Positions 1 to 13,480 of a stretch of 64,000 nucleotides of DNA are shown piece by piece. The stretch comes from Paraspadella gotoi (Eukaryota; Chaetognatha): positions 8,102,683 through 8,166,682 of the forward strand of contig CM119267.1 of assembly GCA_051294375.1 (NCBI GenBank), in the 5' to 3' direction. A program made the translations under genes and the position numbers. The notes below the pieces were generated by a model. The model worked only from the letters and a program-made list of their open reading frames with translations. It was not told the origin of the DNA and did no database searches. The number at the start of each line of letters is the position of its first letter. Position 1 is the first letter of the stretch.

Positions 1-252
1 GCCGTCATTCGAAAAGTTCCAAAGCTTAAAAACGTTGGTACCCAAAACAAAAAGACATCAAGAGAAAAAAGAATAGAGAGAGAGAGAGAGAGCGAGGGGT
101 TAATAGCAAGAGTTGAAGAAAGAGAAGAGAAAAATAAAAGAAGGAGACAACAAAGGGAAGAGAGTCAAGGTGACAAGTGAGACAGAGAGAGGGGTTGCAT
201 TGGGCAGCAATTACAAATCCTAAAAAGGGCAATCGAAGCAGCTTATCCTCCC
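1..252. other. Left flank of the LTR element, with short GA run
   Basis: No gene is recognisable here. A short GA microsatellite lies at about 77-98. The last bases before the 5' LTR are CTCCC, against TTCCC just after the 3' LTR. This fits a 4-5 bp target-site duplication with one mismatch. Confidence 0.5.
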
Positions 253-616
253 TGTTAGTAATATTTTTAATTAGCCTCCAATTTAGTAATTAACTTTCGT
301 TCAAATTTTGTCTCTCTAAATTTTCTCAGTTCCAAAGTTTAATATTTCATAGATTCCAGAACTCAGCGCCTATTTTGTAAACATTTTGTCTAAGTAGAAT
401 AAACAAGAAGAGAGACGAGAGGAGGCTCGAGATTTAGTGTATTCCATTTTTTAGATCTCAAGGATTAAGACGCAATATTTTTATCACTGTTTAATTTTCT
501 AATACAACTTTGGCAATCTACAATTATTTCAGGTAACTTTAAAAATCTTAGACAGACTATGCATAGTTCAGCTCTCTATCCGTCATCTTTTGAGGCCACA
601 GACACGTTACCCAACA
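253..616 (+). repeat. 5' LTR
   Basis: 364 bp, starting TGTTAGTAAT and ending TTACCCAACA. It matches 6891-7253 over its whole length, with differences that are mainly single-base indels in A/T runs. An AATAAA hexamer at 398-403 may be the polyadenylation signal within the LTR. Confidence 0.88.
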
Positions 617-630
617 TGGTGGCCAGCGTT
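617..630 (+). other. Candidate tRNA primer-binding site
   Basis: The sequence immediately after the 5' LTR begins TGGTGGCCAGCG. A leading TGG complements the CCA tail of a tRNA, the usual position and start of a primer-binding site. The tRNA has not been identified. Confidence 0.45.
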
Positions 631-3539
631 GTTCGCTTAACGGACAGCCTCAAGTTTATCTGTTGCGGTACGGATATTTGTTTTTTCCGATTGAATAAGG
701 GCGGTTTAACATTAAGATTTTTTTTTCTTTTCCCAATGAACGAAATGCATTGTTAAAGGTGAAGAAATTTTTTCTTAAAACTTTAGTATATTTTCTGTTT
801 TGTTTTAGCCTCTCTGGACATTAGAATTGATTTATGATTTGGAAAAAGAACAATTTTTTGGATATTTCTTAAGCTCGAAAACCAAACATTAACCTAAAGC
901 AAAATAAATAGAATCACGACTTTCTTTTACGTCAGTTGATACGAGGTCACTAGGGTAGGAACCCGAATATTTTTATTTTCAGTCTCGATCGACGTCCCAG
1001 TCATCCGGAAACGAACGATTTTTCGAGTTTTCTTTCCTTTACATTTCTCACGCACAGAGCATCTCTCCGACTTGTAAAAGAATGTTTTCTCGACTTTCGA
1101 CGATTCAACGAATTTTTTAATGGATAACTAAAAGTTTCGGATTTCTTACTGGACATAAAAGATTAATTTAGTGTAAACGATGTTGATCTATGTTTAACTA
1201 TTTCTGACGTTTTGGGTTTAATTATTTATTTTTGCTCGGTTTCCTATTTAGATTGTTTTCGACATGAAATTTCTTTTCGTGTTATCTTTGCACGGTTGAA
1301 ACGACAATGTATTTTGTGTAACAAATAATGCACGGTATGTAGATAGTATTTTGAAATTGTAGTCAATAATATAAACAAGTTATGGAACGGGAATTTTCCT
1401 TCCTTTGGGCGGAGGTGAAAGCGTACCTAAAAAACGAAAAAATTATCTGAGTAAACAAATTTATACTACTTTTACCAGGATTTACAAGGAAACCAGAACC
1501 GGACCGTTAAGATCTCGAATTTCGATTACGGATTCACGATGGATTGCTCTAAGAGCTACAACCGATCATTTCATTGTCCTCACATGTTGAATTGAATCAA
1601 TGGCCGACGCAAGCGAGCGAACCCGCCGATCGACGAAGGGGCGACTCAGCTCGCGAACTCATTGAAAAATTTTAGAGATTGCTCGCGGGAGATACGACAT
1701 TTTGGGCGCTTCCGGCCGCTTCCCAGCGTGACGACATCGCGAACTGTTTAATCCGCAAATAAGGCATTATCCGCTTCCGCCGCCGTAATTCAAACGATGG
1801 AGAGCCGAATGTGCTGCCGTCCTGCGTTTCTGCTTTCTCCGTTCGCAGCCTTCTGACCAACGAATGTTCCCTCACTGCCGCAGTAACCATTATCCACAGC
1901 CGCCTTTGCCGCCGCTGTATTTCTCGGACAAATGCGTTAGGAGTTCGTTTCCATGTTTAATCCTGCGAATACCCAGAACGACAACGACACGATCATCAGC
2001 AAATGGGGCGTTGTGGGGCGTGGCCGACGCCGTACAAAAACATTTTCATTGAAAGGAGTTTTCAACGTCTTGGGGCTTATCGAATGCTTCTGCCATGCCA
2101 GCCGCCGCCGCGCCAGGATTTGCTTCTCCTGTTCGTAGACTCTGCCGCATTGAGATCTCCGCGCCCGGGTTCGCATAGGCACCACTTGCTTTTTAAATTT
2201 TTATTTATTTATTAATTAGAGCGAATGGTGACGCTGCTGATTGAATTAAAATACATTTAATAATTAAATAATCGTACGAGAGTGAATCGCATCGATTGAA
2301 AGTGAGAGTTTCCTTTTTACTCCCGAGGGAAGCGGGGTATGTAGGAATATCAAGTAAATTGTTCCAGTAAAAAGGAAACTAAATTATACCGAACGGCGAA
2401 AAAAAAAAAAAAAAAAAAAAAAATAAAAAAAAAAAAAAAAGGGATTGGCAAGGAATGTATGCTGGGAATTATTTTTTCTGACATCACATGCAATGACTTG
2501 TCCATTGAAGAAGATGCCTGTAGGCTAACAGCAACCGACTATGAAAACTACAACTTTTCGAACACTGAAATTAACAAACTGAAAGACTTAGACAGCAAAA
2601 CAAAACAAAAGGGGCCTGATAGAAAGTTTTAGGAAAGTGAGCGTTAAAGGTCCAAACTTTGATCAAGAAAAGCAGAAAATTCTTGTTTGAAATGCTTGAG
2701 TGAGAGAGCGACACCAAAGAAAGTGAATTTCCGGGTTGATTTGTTTGAGATTGAATACTGGAAGAAAGAAAAAAATGATAGAAACACTGATGCCGAGAAA
2801 TGAATGTTTGAGATCTAAATTAAACATTTAGAAATTAGCGACGTCAAAGAATTTAATGGAAATTGATATGAGGTGTCGTGTGTCTTCGCAAATTTAATGA
2901 GTTGTTAGATAAATATTTGCATATGTAATGGTAAATGAATGTCCGAATTTTATTAGGTAAGGCATTCAATGACAGTATGATATCAAAAACATATATAAAA
3001 AAAATAAAAGGGTGAAAGGGTTACCTTATTCCGCTTCTCAAGAGAAGCTAAATATAGTAGCTGGACAGACCGACCGAAAACCGGAAATATAAATTTCTGT
3101 TAAAACTCTGTTTTTTGTCGATTTTAGAGTTGTCTTTTATTGGCTTAGATATAGATATAACATTATTGTTCGTTTCATACCATCGACTTTAAATGCCGCC
3201 CAATCAATTATCGAGAAGTTTTGGAACCGGCGACGAAAATTCAAAAAAATGTCAGAGGCCTAAAAATATTTCGCGAATATTTATTAAAATTCCACAGGGC
3301 TGAGGTTTATCCCTAACAAAACCTTCTCTGAGGAGAAACAAAATGAAATGAATTTATTTTTGAAAGGGGAAAAGAGGGCCCTTGGTAAAAATATCTAAAA
3401 TATCTAAAAATAAATTCAGCTGACTCAGAAATCTTCCTTAGAATTCTTTTTGGGCCTGGATCTGAAGTGGAATCCGCTGCACCTCAGGGCGTTGAAACTT
3501 CAAGACATCAAACAAATCCGCTTGCAGGATGGCAGTTGT

Positions 3540-3690
3540 ACAAGGTAAAGGTTTGTGATGGGTTTCCAAAGGTAAAAGGTTTGCGCACGAGGTTTCAAAG
3601 GTAAAGGTTTGCGAGAGGTTTCCAAAGCGTTAAAAGGTTGTTGCGCAGAGGTTTTCAAGGTTAAAGCGTCTGCGAGAGGTGTAAATGTAA
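3540..3690. repeat. Degenerate ~28-bp minisatellite inside the LTR element
   Basis: About five imperfect copies of a unit built around GGTAAAGGTTTGCGAGAGG occur in a row, with spacing near 28-30 bp and small indels. It lies in the left-centre of the retroelement interior and has no counterpart elsewhere in the window that I noticed. Confidence 0.7.
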
Positions 3691-6600
3691 AGGACTAAAT
3701 GGAAGCAACGGAGCATTCTCCTGCTGCTGTAAATACTATATCAATTAAAAACGATACAAAGAAAAGTGTCGATAAAACGTCACTTCGACACGATATTTAT
3801 TTAACAAAAGAAAAGTGTACGAATAAACGTCACTTCGGACTGCATGATTTATTAGCAAAACAAACCGAAACTCGAGATTGAGAAGTCGAGTTCAAGAATG
3901 TATGAATTGCCAAACGCTTTCACAATTAGAGAAGCGTCAAAGAATTCTAAAATTACAAAACGCACTCGACCGAAATACAAAGATGGAAATCGTGATCATA
4001 AATAACGATACTCGGCTCCGAAAAGCGACGCTTTACAATTAGAGTCCACATGACTAACGAATATTACGACACATTCGCGCTTTCAAAATAAATAGTCAGG
4101 CAAATTATTTTAGGTTATTTGTAAAGCGAAAATTGGAAAGGTCGATTAAATTAATATTAGTCGATACTAAACAATTGATCGAAAATGGCGAGAAAGTACA
4201 CCACGATACGGACATTGTAATTACCAATACTGTTTTAAAATAATGTCGACAACGCTACTATACACCTGGGAATGAGACGGACGAATCACTGCACGCATTC
4301 GAATGTCATGTTTGTGGAGGTTATAACAAAAACCGGACAGTGAAAGAGAAACCATCGATAAAAATGCCGTTCGCCGCCGAAGACAAATACTTTCCTGCCG
4401 ATCTGTTGGGCCCGATTAGCAAACTCGATCGATGCGTAAATGTGTAACTCAACGAAAAGTTGGATCGAACTATTTTCGAACATTGGAGTACAAGTACAAC
4501 AAAGTACGTACGTCAGTAGACTCAAACAGTACTCGAAGCGATTAAATAAAAATCTTCTGCATTCGGAATTTAGAACATGGTTAGATAAAGAACCGAACTT
4601 ACGAAAATGGGTCGACATTTGAAGAAGTCGAACTCTCCATTAACATGAGTCCCTGCGTCTCGTTAGCTGGCGAAGGAGTTAGTGTTAGACAATAATGTAC
4701 GATGCCGCGACCGGAACTCAACCTGGAATACTCAAGGAACGCAAGTTTAGCGGAACTCGATCGACCGACTGCTGTTCTGCATACTGACAGCCAATTCAAG
4801 AACGACCGTTTTAGTAAGGAAATGTGGGAGTAGCTAAAGTCTCGTAGGAACTATTGACTTAAGTTGATCGATCGAAAGCGAAATTAAAATTATATATTCA
4901 AAGTTAATTCAAATCGTTAATAACATAATATTTGATATGATGAAACGAATTGAGAATGAAACATGCATGTTGTCATGTTGCCATCGAAGTCAACCAACGT
5001 GATAATGGTTGACAAATTAGAAATATGAATATTAATTATTTGATCAATTAATAATTAATAGAACCTAAATAAGACGTGTTTACATTGAAATAACATTCGA
5101 ATGGGTTTACCTAAACTTTGGAGTGATCTTCGATGTCCGCGATTGGTTTTTCGATTTGCGCTGAGGCGCGACCGGACGCTTCTATTCTTGTTTGCAATGA
5201 TTGAGCAGAGACAGGGAACGACAAACGATACATGGAACTTGACGACCCTGAAATCATAATTTGTTTGCACCCTTTTACCTCAAAATAACCTGTTTGCACG
5301 AATCTGTTCGCACTCTGTCATTTCGACTTAAATTGATTTTTGATGTTTCGGCACTTAATTAATTTGCACCTTTCTCTTAACTACCCAACGATGACATTGT
5401 AGGTGACGATGCCGATGAGCAATGCCAGACAGACAGTTGACAATGAACAAGAACGACCAAGTAAAGAGTAGAATGGTCGGGCTGAAGTGTAAAATGCGCC
5501 GCAGACTGAACGAACGACGAAGACGGCGTCGAACTCGAAACAAAGTTCGGAGTTGTCGCTGTCCCGACGCCGCCGTTAAAAGACGGCGTTGCCCGTCGGA
5601 AGGACCGCATTGCGGCACTCGATGGCCCCAGCGAACTGAGGCTGCCGGCACATTACTGCTGAGCCAAGGGGAAGGGCTCAGCACGTCTGAGCTCGCCTTT
5701 GAAAGGCATGGAAGACAAAATGGCGATTACGAAAATCATTCTTATTATCTATTTAGTGATGTGGCGAACGGTCATTAAACGCCAGAACGGAAATAGATGG
5801 CGTCGGTTTCGCCACGTGGTCCACGCCTCTGACTGAGATTGTTTAGGTGAATAATTAAAATTGTTCCAAGACAAAGTCTTTATTTTGTTCATTAATAAAA
5901 CAGAACCTTAATAAAATAAAATCAAAGCATATAGATATTCTATATGCATTAACAAGAATACAAAATATGCAATATTGCTAAATGGCAATAAACATATTAA
6001 TTAAACATTAATCAACATTAATAAACATAACGTTAATAGACATGAACGATGGTAGAGATGAATACTTTGTGAATGAGTTAGGAATGAACTTGGAAAGGTA
6101 ACAGGAATAAAGAAACCAATAATAAATGATACACTAGAGTGATCTACATAACTATACATAATTATAGTGTTCACTTGTTTTCAAGTATGTTATGCTACAG
6201 AACTTATATAAGAAACTTCTTGTGTGGGTCTGCCACTGAGTCCGTGATCGTGGCTGGGAAAAACGGGTTCCAGCCTACCAGTGAAAATAAAGAATTATAG
6301 TTATCGAAACTGAATTTAAATTTTGAATTTTAATAAATAAATTTAAAATTTATGAAAATTATTATGAAGCGAATTCTAATTATAATTTGCTGAACTGACC
6401 GTTCACTTACCATTTTAGGATTGGGAGCAGGAAGAGCAGGATTGAGTTCTTTATATCGAATATTGTGAACCGATGAGATCATTAAAATTGATTGATGTTT
6501 TAGGGAAAAGATATCGAAAAAATAGATCAAGCGACATTAATGATTGCCATATTCCGCGCGGAGGAATTGTTTGTTTGATGTTTGTTTATATATTGGTTCC

Positions 6601-6880
6601 CGATATATATATATATATATAATTAATTTTACATTTTAGTTCGACTGTTTGGACGGCAGTTTCGACTCATTTTCAAAACAATTTTATTTTTGTACGTTTT
6701 TTTCATATTAGATGCAGCGCAGATTTATTTTTGTCCTTAATTTACTTTTCCCCAATTTAGCTATATGTGATCTTGTAATACTGTTTAAACATTAGATTAT
6801 TTGTACTACTGCTTTACATGTGATCATTTGTACCACTGTTTCGCTTACTCATCTATTTGCCATTTAACAAAATTTGTTTT

Positions 6881-6890
6881 GGGGGGGAGA
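6881..6890 (+). other. Polypurine tract of the LTR element
   Basis: GGGGGGGAGA directly abuts the first base of the 3' LTR. This is the expected site and composition for the plus-strand primer of reverse transcription. Confidence 0.75.
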
Positions 6891-7253
6891 TGTTAGTAAT
6901 ATTTTAATTAGCCTCCAATTTAGTAATTAACTTTCGTCAATTTTGTCTCTCTAATTTTCTCAGTTCAAAGTTTAATATTTCATAGATTCCAGGAACTCAG
7001 CGCCTATTTTGTAACATTTTGTCTAAGTAGAATAAAACAAAGGAAGAGAGACGAGAGGGAGGCCGAGATTTTTAGTGTATTCCATTTTTAGTCTCAAGGG
7101 ATAAGACGCAATATTTTATCACTGTTTAATTTTCTAATACAACTTGGAAATCTACAATTATTTCAGGTAACTTCAAAAACTAATTAGACAGACTATGCAT
7201 AGTTAAGCTCTCTATCCGTCATCTTTTGAGGGCCACAGACCACGTTACCAACA
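6891..7253 (+). repeat. 3' LTR
   Basis: 363 bp, collinear with 253-616. It begins TGTTAGTAAT and ends GTTACCAACA. The differences from the 5' LTR are chiefly homopolymer length changes, so real substitutions are few. Confidence 0.88.
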
Positions 7254-8104
7254 TTCCCCGTCGTCCAATACAGAACTAATAATAAATTAAGAATAAGAGA
7301 AAATTGCAAAGACTATGATTTTAGAGCAAGCATTAAAAATTCTTTGTAAGCGTAAACAAGATATGAGCCGATGACGAAAAAGGAAATTTTAGCTTCTCTA
7401 ATTTACTCACCATTTTGCCGAAAAAATATCGATCGATGACCCGAAAAAAAAAGCGGGAATTCTCGTTTTACGTTGTTTCAATGTTTCTGAAACCAAATAT
7501 TTGTTTCTCCTCACTATGGCGGACGATGGCAGATTTTTTAAAGCTACAATGTTCAAGAAATTTTTTTTATTCAATATTCTTCTTTTTCTTCCAAGTATTT
7601 TTCCATATTTTGGTGCGAGTCCAAGTTCGGAATCGAAATGACGAGAATAAGAGAAGAGATTCCGATCTTCGATCAGACCAGACCAGACGCGGCCGGAGGG
7701 TAATAACCGGTTGAAGAGAGAGAGAGAGGGAGAGAGAGAGAGAGAGAGGAGAGAGGGAAGGAACTGCCGAGATCGGCGAGGGTCTTAACAGATCTGTGCG
7801 TCAAGAAGGTAGTATTTTAGGTGAGGTAAGGAGAGTCGGAAGTGATCATCTTCGCCCCGGCGCGGGAACTGAAAAGGTTAGGAGAAGGCGTTTAAAGGGT
7901 GACGCGAGTAGGAGAAAGGGGGGAATGAGGGAAGTAATTTCGGTGACATGATAAATCAATTTTACAGCAATTATACACTATGTACTAAACAAATTAATTT
8001 TGAACGAAAAGATCAGAAAGAAACGGAGTGAGAGAGAGCGCTTTGATCTGATTCAGCCATAGACTGGATGAGGTACTAAAAGAAACCTCGACACCGACAC
8101 CATC

Positions 8105-8110
<6 letters not shown>
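7254..8110. other. Intergenic DNA, no gene recognised
   Basis: The region contains a short interrupted GA run (about 7715-7757). A 99-codon frame at 7415-7714 is rich in Phe and Arg and resembles nothing I recognise. I see no splice-bounded coding exon. Confidence 0.5.

Positions 8111-8171
<61 letters not shown>
8111..8171. repeat. (GA)n microsatellite
   Basis: About 30 uninterrupted GA units. The same repeat begins the second copy at 10106. It marks the start of the duplicated block. Confidence 0.95.
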
Positions 8172-8173
<2 letters not shown>

Positions 8174-8736
8174 GAACCAGCGTGGTGAAGCGACAAGTAG
8201 AAGCAGAAAATAAGACTTTTTTTTTCCTCCTGAATTTCGACGATTGTTCAGTGAATTCTGGTTGTTATTGAAACTTCTTTCACCGTGAAAATCGCAATTC
8301 TAAAAAAAGAAAGAAAAAAAAACCTCAGGAAAAAAGAAAAGAGAGAATAAGAAATCTCTTTGGGAAAGAACGGAATCAAAACTCTCACATAATTTTGTAT
8401 GTGTATTCAGCGAGCGTGATTGATATTTCAACTTTTTACAGGATGTTTGTTTGATCAATGACGATGCTCTTATGTCTACTCGGGCATAGAAAAAAAGCGC
8501 GAAAGCAACATCGTTAATCTTTGAAGATAAAGATTCGTGTTGACGACGATAGAAAACTGACGACGACGACGAAAACAACGACAACGACGAACGACGACGA
8601 CAGTAAACTCGTTTCTTCGTGAAATCTATGTCGTGAAAGTCACCTGAGTCGAACTCGAGGTTTATCCTCTTCTTGCATCTCTTCAGCGGGGATCCTTTCT
8701 GTTGCCATTCTTTTCTTTTCAGCCTCTCAGCTCTCG

Positions 8737-8804
<68 letters not shown>

Positions 8805-8832
8805 ATCTCTCTCTCTCTCTTCTCTCTCTCTT
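8737..8832. repeat. (CT)n microsatellite
   Basis: A long CT array with occasional CCT or TTC interruptions. The equivalent position in copy B is an N run (10683-10909). Confidence 0.95.
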
Positions 8833-9085
8833 TTCCTTTCACTTTCTCTCTCTTAATTTCTTTCTCCATTATTCCACCCTTTCCTTTTCTTATTCTAAAA
8901 GCACCTTCGCTTTTTTCTCCCTCTCCTTTTCCTCATTTATTTTTTTACCTCTTCTTTTACTCCTTTCTTTTTCCTCCTTTTTTCCTCGCTTCCTCTTTTC
9001 TTGGCGGTAAATAAAAGTCAAACCTCTTTCGCTCTCTCCAAGGCTTTAAAGAGGCATCTTGCCTTTATTCAGTCTTCGCTCTCAT

Positions 9086-9089
<4 letters not shown>

Positions 9090-9158
<69 letters not shown>

Positions 9159-9163
9159 CTCTT
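9090..9163. repeat. (CT)n microsatellite
   Basis: Two CT arrays separated by single CC breaks. The copy B equivalent is masked by Ns at 11179-11344. Confidence 0.95.
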
Positions 9164-10080
9164 TCGGCGTTTTTATTTTATTTTCCTTCCGACCGGTAAG
9201 TCTCCTTTTTCCTCTAAGAAAAAAAAGACTTTTCGCGAAACAATTTTGTTCTTTTATCTTTAAGCTTAAAATTTCCTTTTAAGGGAATACATGTGAAAGG
9301 TACAATATCTAGGTACATGTGAAAGGATATGGAAGCGCCTGCATTGATAACTCCTTTACTTTAGTCATTCAATGCATTTTTTTCAATAAACGCTGGCAGG
9401 TACAATGTACATCAACAACGAAAATCATCAAAAAATAATAGTTTACGGACTTTCTATCCAATTCTTCTGATATTCATTTCTTCAGTTATTTCCCCCCTTT
9501 CTGATTCATCCCTCACTTCTCTCTCCCATCTCAATCTCTCTGCCCAGACCCAACCCTTTAATATCTCATCTCTCAGCCCTCTTGACCCAACTCCTTTCAA
9601 TTCTCCGTCCGCTTTTTTGTTTGTCTTTCCTCCAATCCGCCGTTCTTCGCCATCTCCCTCTCTCGGCAAATCCCGAAACAAATTCCTTGGCCATCATTGC
9701 CGATTTCCTTTTATATTTTCGGAGGCTTTCTCCGTTAGAGACGACATTGCATGGATTCCCATTTTTTTTTTCACATCTGTTTTTAGGGGTTGAGCGTCGT
9801 TTTAAGTTTTCTTTTGCTGCCATGATGTCTAGAGAAAACAAAGGGATTGTGAAGTTTCAATGTTTGTTAAAATGTTTTTTATTCTTCACTTAAGAAAACA
9901 ACCGTTATTTTCATTCTTTTTTAAATCGTGTGAGCTAAATAAAAACGAATACGTAATGTTCTATATCAAAAATACCTTTCATTCACACAAAACTTACTTC
10001 CTTTCGGTTCTCTATATTGAGACCCTCTCTTTCCCTCACCTCACACCCCATTCCATTTTTCCCAAAACGCCGCTCCATTG

Positions 10081-10105
10081 NNNNNNNNNNNNNNNNNNNN
10101 NNNNN
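10081..10105. other. 25-N scaffold gap
   Basis: Exactly 25 Ns, flanked by two copies of the same ~1.9 kb block. This fits a join between overlapping contig ends. Confidence 0.9.
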
Positions 10106-12118
10106 GAGAGAGAGAGAGAGAGAGAGAGCGGAACCAGCGGGGTGAAAGCGACACGTAGAAGCAGAAAATAAGACTTTTTTTTCCTCCTGAATTTCGACGA
10201 TTGTTTCAGTGAATTCTGGTTGTGATTGAAACTTCTTTCACCGTGAAAATCGCAATTCTAAAAAAAGAAAGAAAAAAAACCTCAGGAAAAAAGAAAAGAG
10301 AGAATAAGAAATCTCTTTGGGAAAGAACGGAATCAAAACTCTCACATAATTTTGGTGATGTGTATTCAGCGAGCGTGATTGATATTTCCAACTTTTTCAC
10401 AGGATGTTTGTTTGATCAATGACGATGCTCTTATGTCTAACTCGGGCATAGAAAAAAAGCGCGAAGCAACATCGTTAATCTTTGAAGATAAAGATTCGTG
10501 TTGACGACGATAGAAACGACGACGACGACGAAAACAACGACAACGACGAACGACGACGACAGTAAACTCCGTTTCTTCGTGAAATCTATGATCGTGAAAG
10601 TCACCTGAGTCGAACTCGAGGTTTTATCCTCTTCTTGGCATCTCTTCAGCGGGGATCCTTTCTGTTGCCACTTCTTTTCTTTNNNNNNNNNNNNNNNNNN
10701 NNNNNNNNNNNNNNNNNNNNNNNNNNNNNNNNNNNNNNNNNNNNNNNNNNNNNNNNNNNNNNNNNNNNNNNNNNNNNNNNNNNNNNNNNNNNNNNNNNNN
10801 NNNNNNNNNNNNNNNNNNNNNNNNNNNNNNNNNNNNNNNNNNNNNNNNNNNNNNNNNNNNNNNNNNNNNNNNNNNNNNNNNNNNNNNNNNNNNNNNNNNN
10901 NNNNNNNNNCTTTCACTTTCTCTCTCTTAATTTCTTTCTCCATTATTCCACCCCTTTCCTTTTCTTATTCTAAAAGCACCTTTTCGCTTTTTTCTCCCTC
11001 TCCTTTTCCTCATTTATTTTTTCCTCTTCTTTTACTCCTTTCTTTTTCCTCTCTTTTTTCCTCGCTTCCTCTTTTCTTTGGCCGGTAATAAAAGTCAAAC
11101 CTCTTTCGCTCTCTCCAAGGCTTTAAAGAGGCCATCTTGCCTTTATTCAGTCTTCGCTCTTCATCTTTTCTCTCTCTCNNNNNNNNNNNNNNNNNNNNNN
11201 NNNNNNNNNNNNNNNNNNNNNNNNNNNNNNNNNNNNNNNNNNNNNNNNNNNNNNNNNNNNNNNNNNNNNNNNNNNNNNNNNNNNNNNNNNNNNNNNNNNN
11301 NNNNNNNNNNNNNNNNNNNNNNNNNNNNNNNNNNNNNNNNNNNNTCTCCCTTTTTCCCTCTAAGAAAAAAAAGACTTTTCGCGAAACAATTTTGTTCTTT
11401 TATCTTTAAGCTTAAAATTTCCTTTTAAGGGAATACATGTGAAAGGTACAATATCTAGGTACATGTGAAAGGATATGGAAGCGCCTGCATTGATAACTCC
11501 TTTAACTTTTTAGTCATTCAAATGCATTTTTTCAATAAAACGCTGGCAGGTACAATGTACATCAAACAACGAAAATCATCAAAAAATAATAGTTTNNNNN
11601 NNNNNNNNNNNNNNNNNNNNNNNNNNNNNNNNNNNNNNNNNNNNNNNNNNNNNNNNNNNNNNNNNNNNNNNNNNNNNNNNNNNNNNNNNNNNNNNNNNNN
11701 NNNNNNNNNNNNNNNNNNNNNNNNNNNNNNNNNNNNNNNNNNNNNNNNNNNNNNNNNNNNNNNNNNNNNNNNNNNNNNNNNNNNNNNNNNNNNNNNNNNN
11801 NNNNNNNNNNNNNNNNNNNNNNNNNNNNNNNNNNNNNNNNNNNNNNNNNNNNNNNNNNNNNNNNNNNNNNNNNNNNNNNNNNNNNNNNNNNNNNNNNNNN
11901 NNNNNNNNNNNNNNNNNNNNNNNNNNNNNNNNNNNNNNNNNNNNNNNNNNNNNNNNNNNNNNNNNNNNNNNNNNNNNNNNNNNAATACGTAATGTTCTAT
12001 ATTTAGAAATACCTTTCATTCACCAAAAACTTACTTCCTCTCGGTTCTCTTATATTGAGACCCTCTCTTTCCCTCACCTCGCTCCCCATTCCATTTTCCC
12101 AAAACGCCGCTCCATTGA
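10106..12118. repeat. Direct duplication, copy B, with internal N runs
   Basis: Second copy of 8172-10080, beginning in a GA run and ending at the same GCCGCTCCATTG, after which unique sequence continues. N runs at 10683-10909, 11179-11344 and 11596-11983 replace the two CT arrays and a third segment of copy A. One-base indels separate the copies. Confidence 0.85.
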
Positions 12119-12524
12119 TTCATCCAAAGTCATTCTTCGTTCCATAAATTCGCGTCGATGCCTTTTGTCTGCGAAAATCGCAGCTGGCTCTCGCCGCGCC
12201 GAGGTCGGCAAGCGGTTTTTAGCGGAATTAAGTTCATTTGAGGAATAAAGGAACATTTATGGAACGAGTTTGAGAGGAGAGATCGGAGAGAGTTTCAAAA
12301 AAGGATTTCAAATCTATAAAAAAAAATCAACAAATGACGAAAATTAAGTGGTTTTTAATGTTTGATTTCGAGAAAGTTTCTCTTCAAAAAATAGATAATG
12401 GGCTTGTCAAATAAGCAAATAATCAATCGTTAACGAATAACGATTGAATAAAAAATTTTCGAGCTGGATTTGGAACAAAGAAGGATGGATTAAATAGAAA
12501 AGAAAGATTTCATTCGATGTTTGC

Positions 12525-12622
<98 letters not shown>

Positions 12623-12958
12623 TGTCACTTGGAGAGACCCCCTCTGGTCTACGGTCCACAATGGAGGGAAGAGTGATCTAACTAATTTCAAAAGATAAAT
12701 GCTCATCATTTTTACATCCGTATTACAGTTATCTCTCTCTCTCTCTTTCTTAATCTCTCTCTCTCCTGCTCCCCGAACAAAGTCCTCATTATATTAGACC
12801 CTGACAGGCCATGGACCTAGACAGCTCAAAGACCCAGATATCCCTCTGAACTGGAGTTATTTCGATTTTTCTCACCGAAAAGTGATGAGATTCATCAAAT
12901 TTTTAGAGCATGAATTTTTGTCACACTTTTATCTCAGAATATCACATAGAATTCTCTT
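12119..12958. other. Intergenic DNA, no gene recognised
   Basis: It holds a long GA array (12524-12617) and a short CT run near 12732. Frames through it are low-complexity Ser/Leu or Glu/Arg readings of those repeats. An N run follows at 12959-13204. Confidence 0.5.
12524..12617. repeat. (GA)n microsatellite
   Basis: About 45 GA units with one or two A insertions at the left end. Confidence 0.95.
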
Positions 12959-13204
12959 NNNNNNNNNNNNNNNNNNNNNNNNNNNNNNNNNNNNNNNNNN
13001 NNNNNNNNNNNNNNNNNNNNNNNNNNNNNNNNNNNNNNNNNNNNNNNNNNNNNNNNNNNNNNNNNNNNNNNNNNNNNNNNNNNNNNNNNNNNNNNNNNNN
13101 NNNNNNNNNNNNNNNNNNNNNNNNNNNNNNNNNNNNNNNNNNNNNNNNNNNNNNNNNNNNNNNNNNNNNNNNNNNNNNNNNNNNNNNNNNNNNNNNNNNN
13201 NNNN
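12959..13204. other. N run, 246 bases
   Basis: Unresolved sequence. Reading frames that cross it have no evidential value. Confidence 0.95.
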
Positions 13205-13265
13205 TTTTTTGGAACAAAACGACGAATATAAAAACCAAACAAAAAATAAATGAAAGCAACGAAAC

Positions 13266-13301
<36 letters not shown>

Positions 13302-13302
13302 T
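13266..13302. repeat. (GAC)n trinucleotide repeat
   Basis: Twelve or so GAC units, readable as poly-Asp on the + strand. I see no surrounding coding signal. It is one of many GAC/GTC tracts in the window. Confidence 0.9.
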
Positions 13303-13432
13303 GTCGCGTTCTTATTCAGTTACGCAAGGGGAAAACTCGGGAGAACAGAATTTTATTGGATTGCCGCCAATGTGACTCTAATTTGTCTCCATTTCGCTCT
13401 TTTTCCGTTTTTCTTCTCTCCGCCTCCATTCA

Positions 13433-13434
<2 letters not shown>

Positions 13435-13478
<44 letters not shown>
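13435..13478. repeat. (CT)n microsatellite
   Basis: About 20 CT units in a pyrimidine-rich neighbourhood. Confidence 0.95.

Positions 13479-13480
<2 letters not shown>

Larger units (their letters stand above)
253..7253 (+). mobile_element. LTR retrotransposon, ~7.0 kb, broken interior
   Basis: Two direct repeats of 364 and 363 bp (253-616 and 6891-7253) bound the element. Both begin TGTTAG and end in CCAACA or ACCAACA, the TG...CA ends typical of LTRs. The base run after the left LTR starts TGG, as expected for a tRNA primer-binding site. A G-rich purine tract (6881-6890) abuts the right LTR, which sets the + orientation. The flanks give a near-match 4-5 bp target duplication. The interior has no long reading frame; the longest pieces are ~110 codons. 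It is a patchwork of AT-rich DNA, an A-rich run at 2396-2440, a minisatellite at 3540-3690 and a GC-richer Arg-codon patch at about 5380-5830. Two weak integrase-like words occur near 4400 and 4786, in different frames. The LTRs differ mostly by one-base homopolymer indels, so the insertion may be young and part of the interior damage may be base-calling error. The superfamily cannot be assigned safely. Confidence 0.85.
8172..10080. repeat. Direct duplication, copy A (~1.9 kb)
   Basis: This block is repeated in the same order and orientation at 10106-12118. Shared landmarks include a GAC-rich stretch (8550-8605 and 10505-10560), the CT arrays, the words TACATGTGAAAGG near 9313 and 11460, and the end GCCGCTCCATTG. 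Differences are mostly single-base indels. The block runs up to the 25-N gap at 10081, so copy A looks like the right end of one contig that overlaps the left end of the next. No gene is recognised in it. Confidence 0.85.
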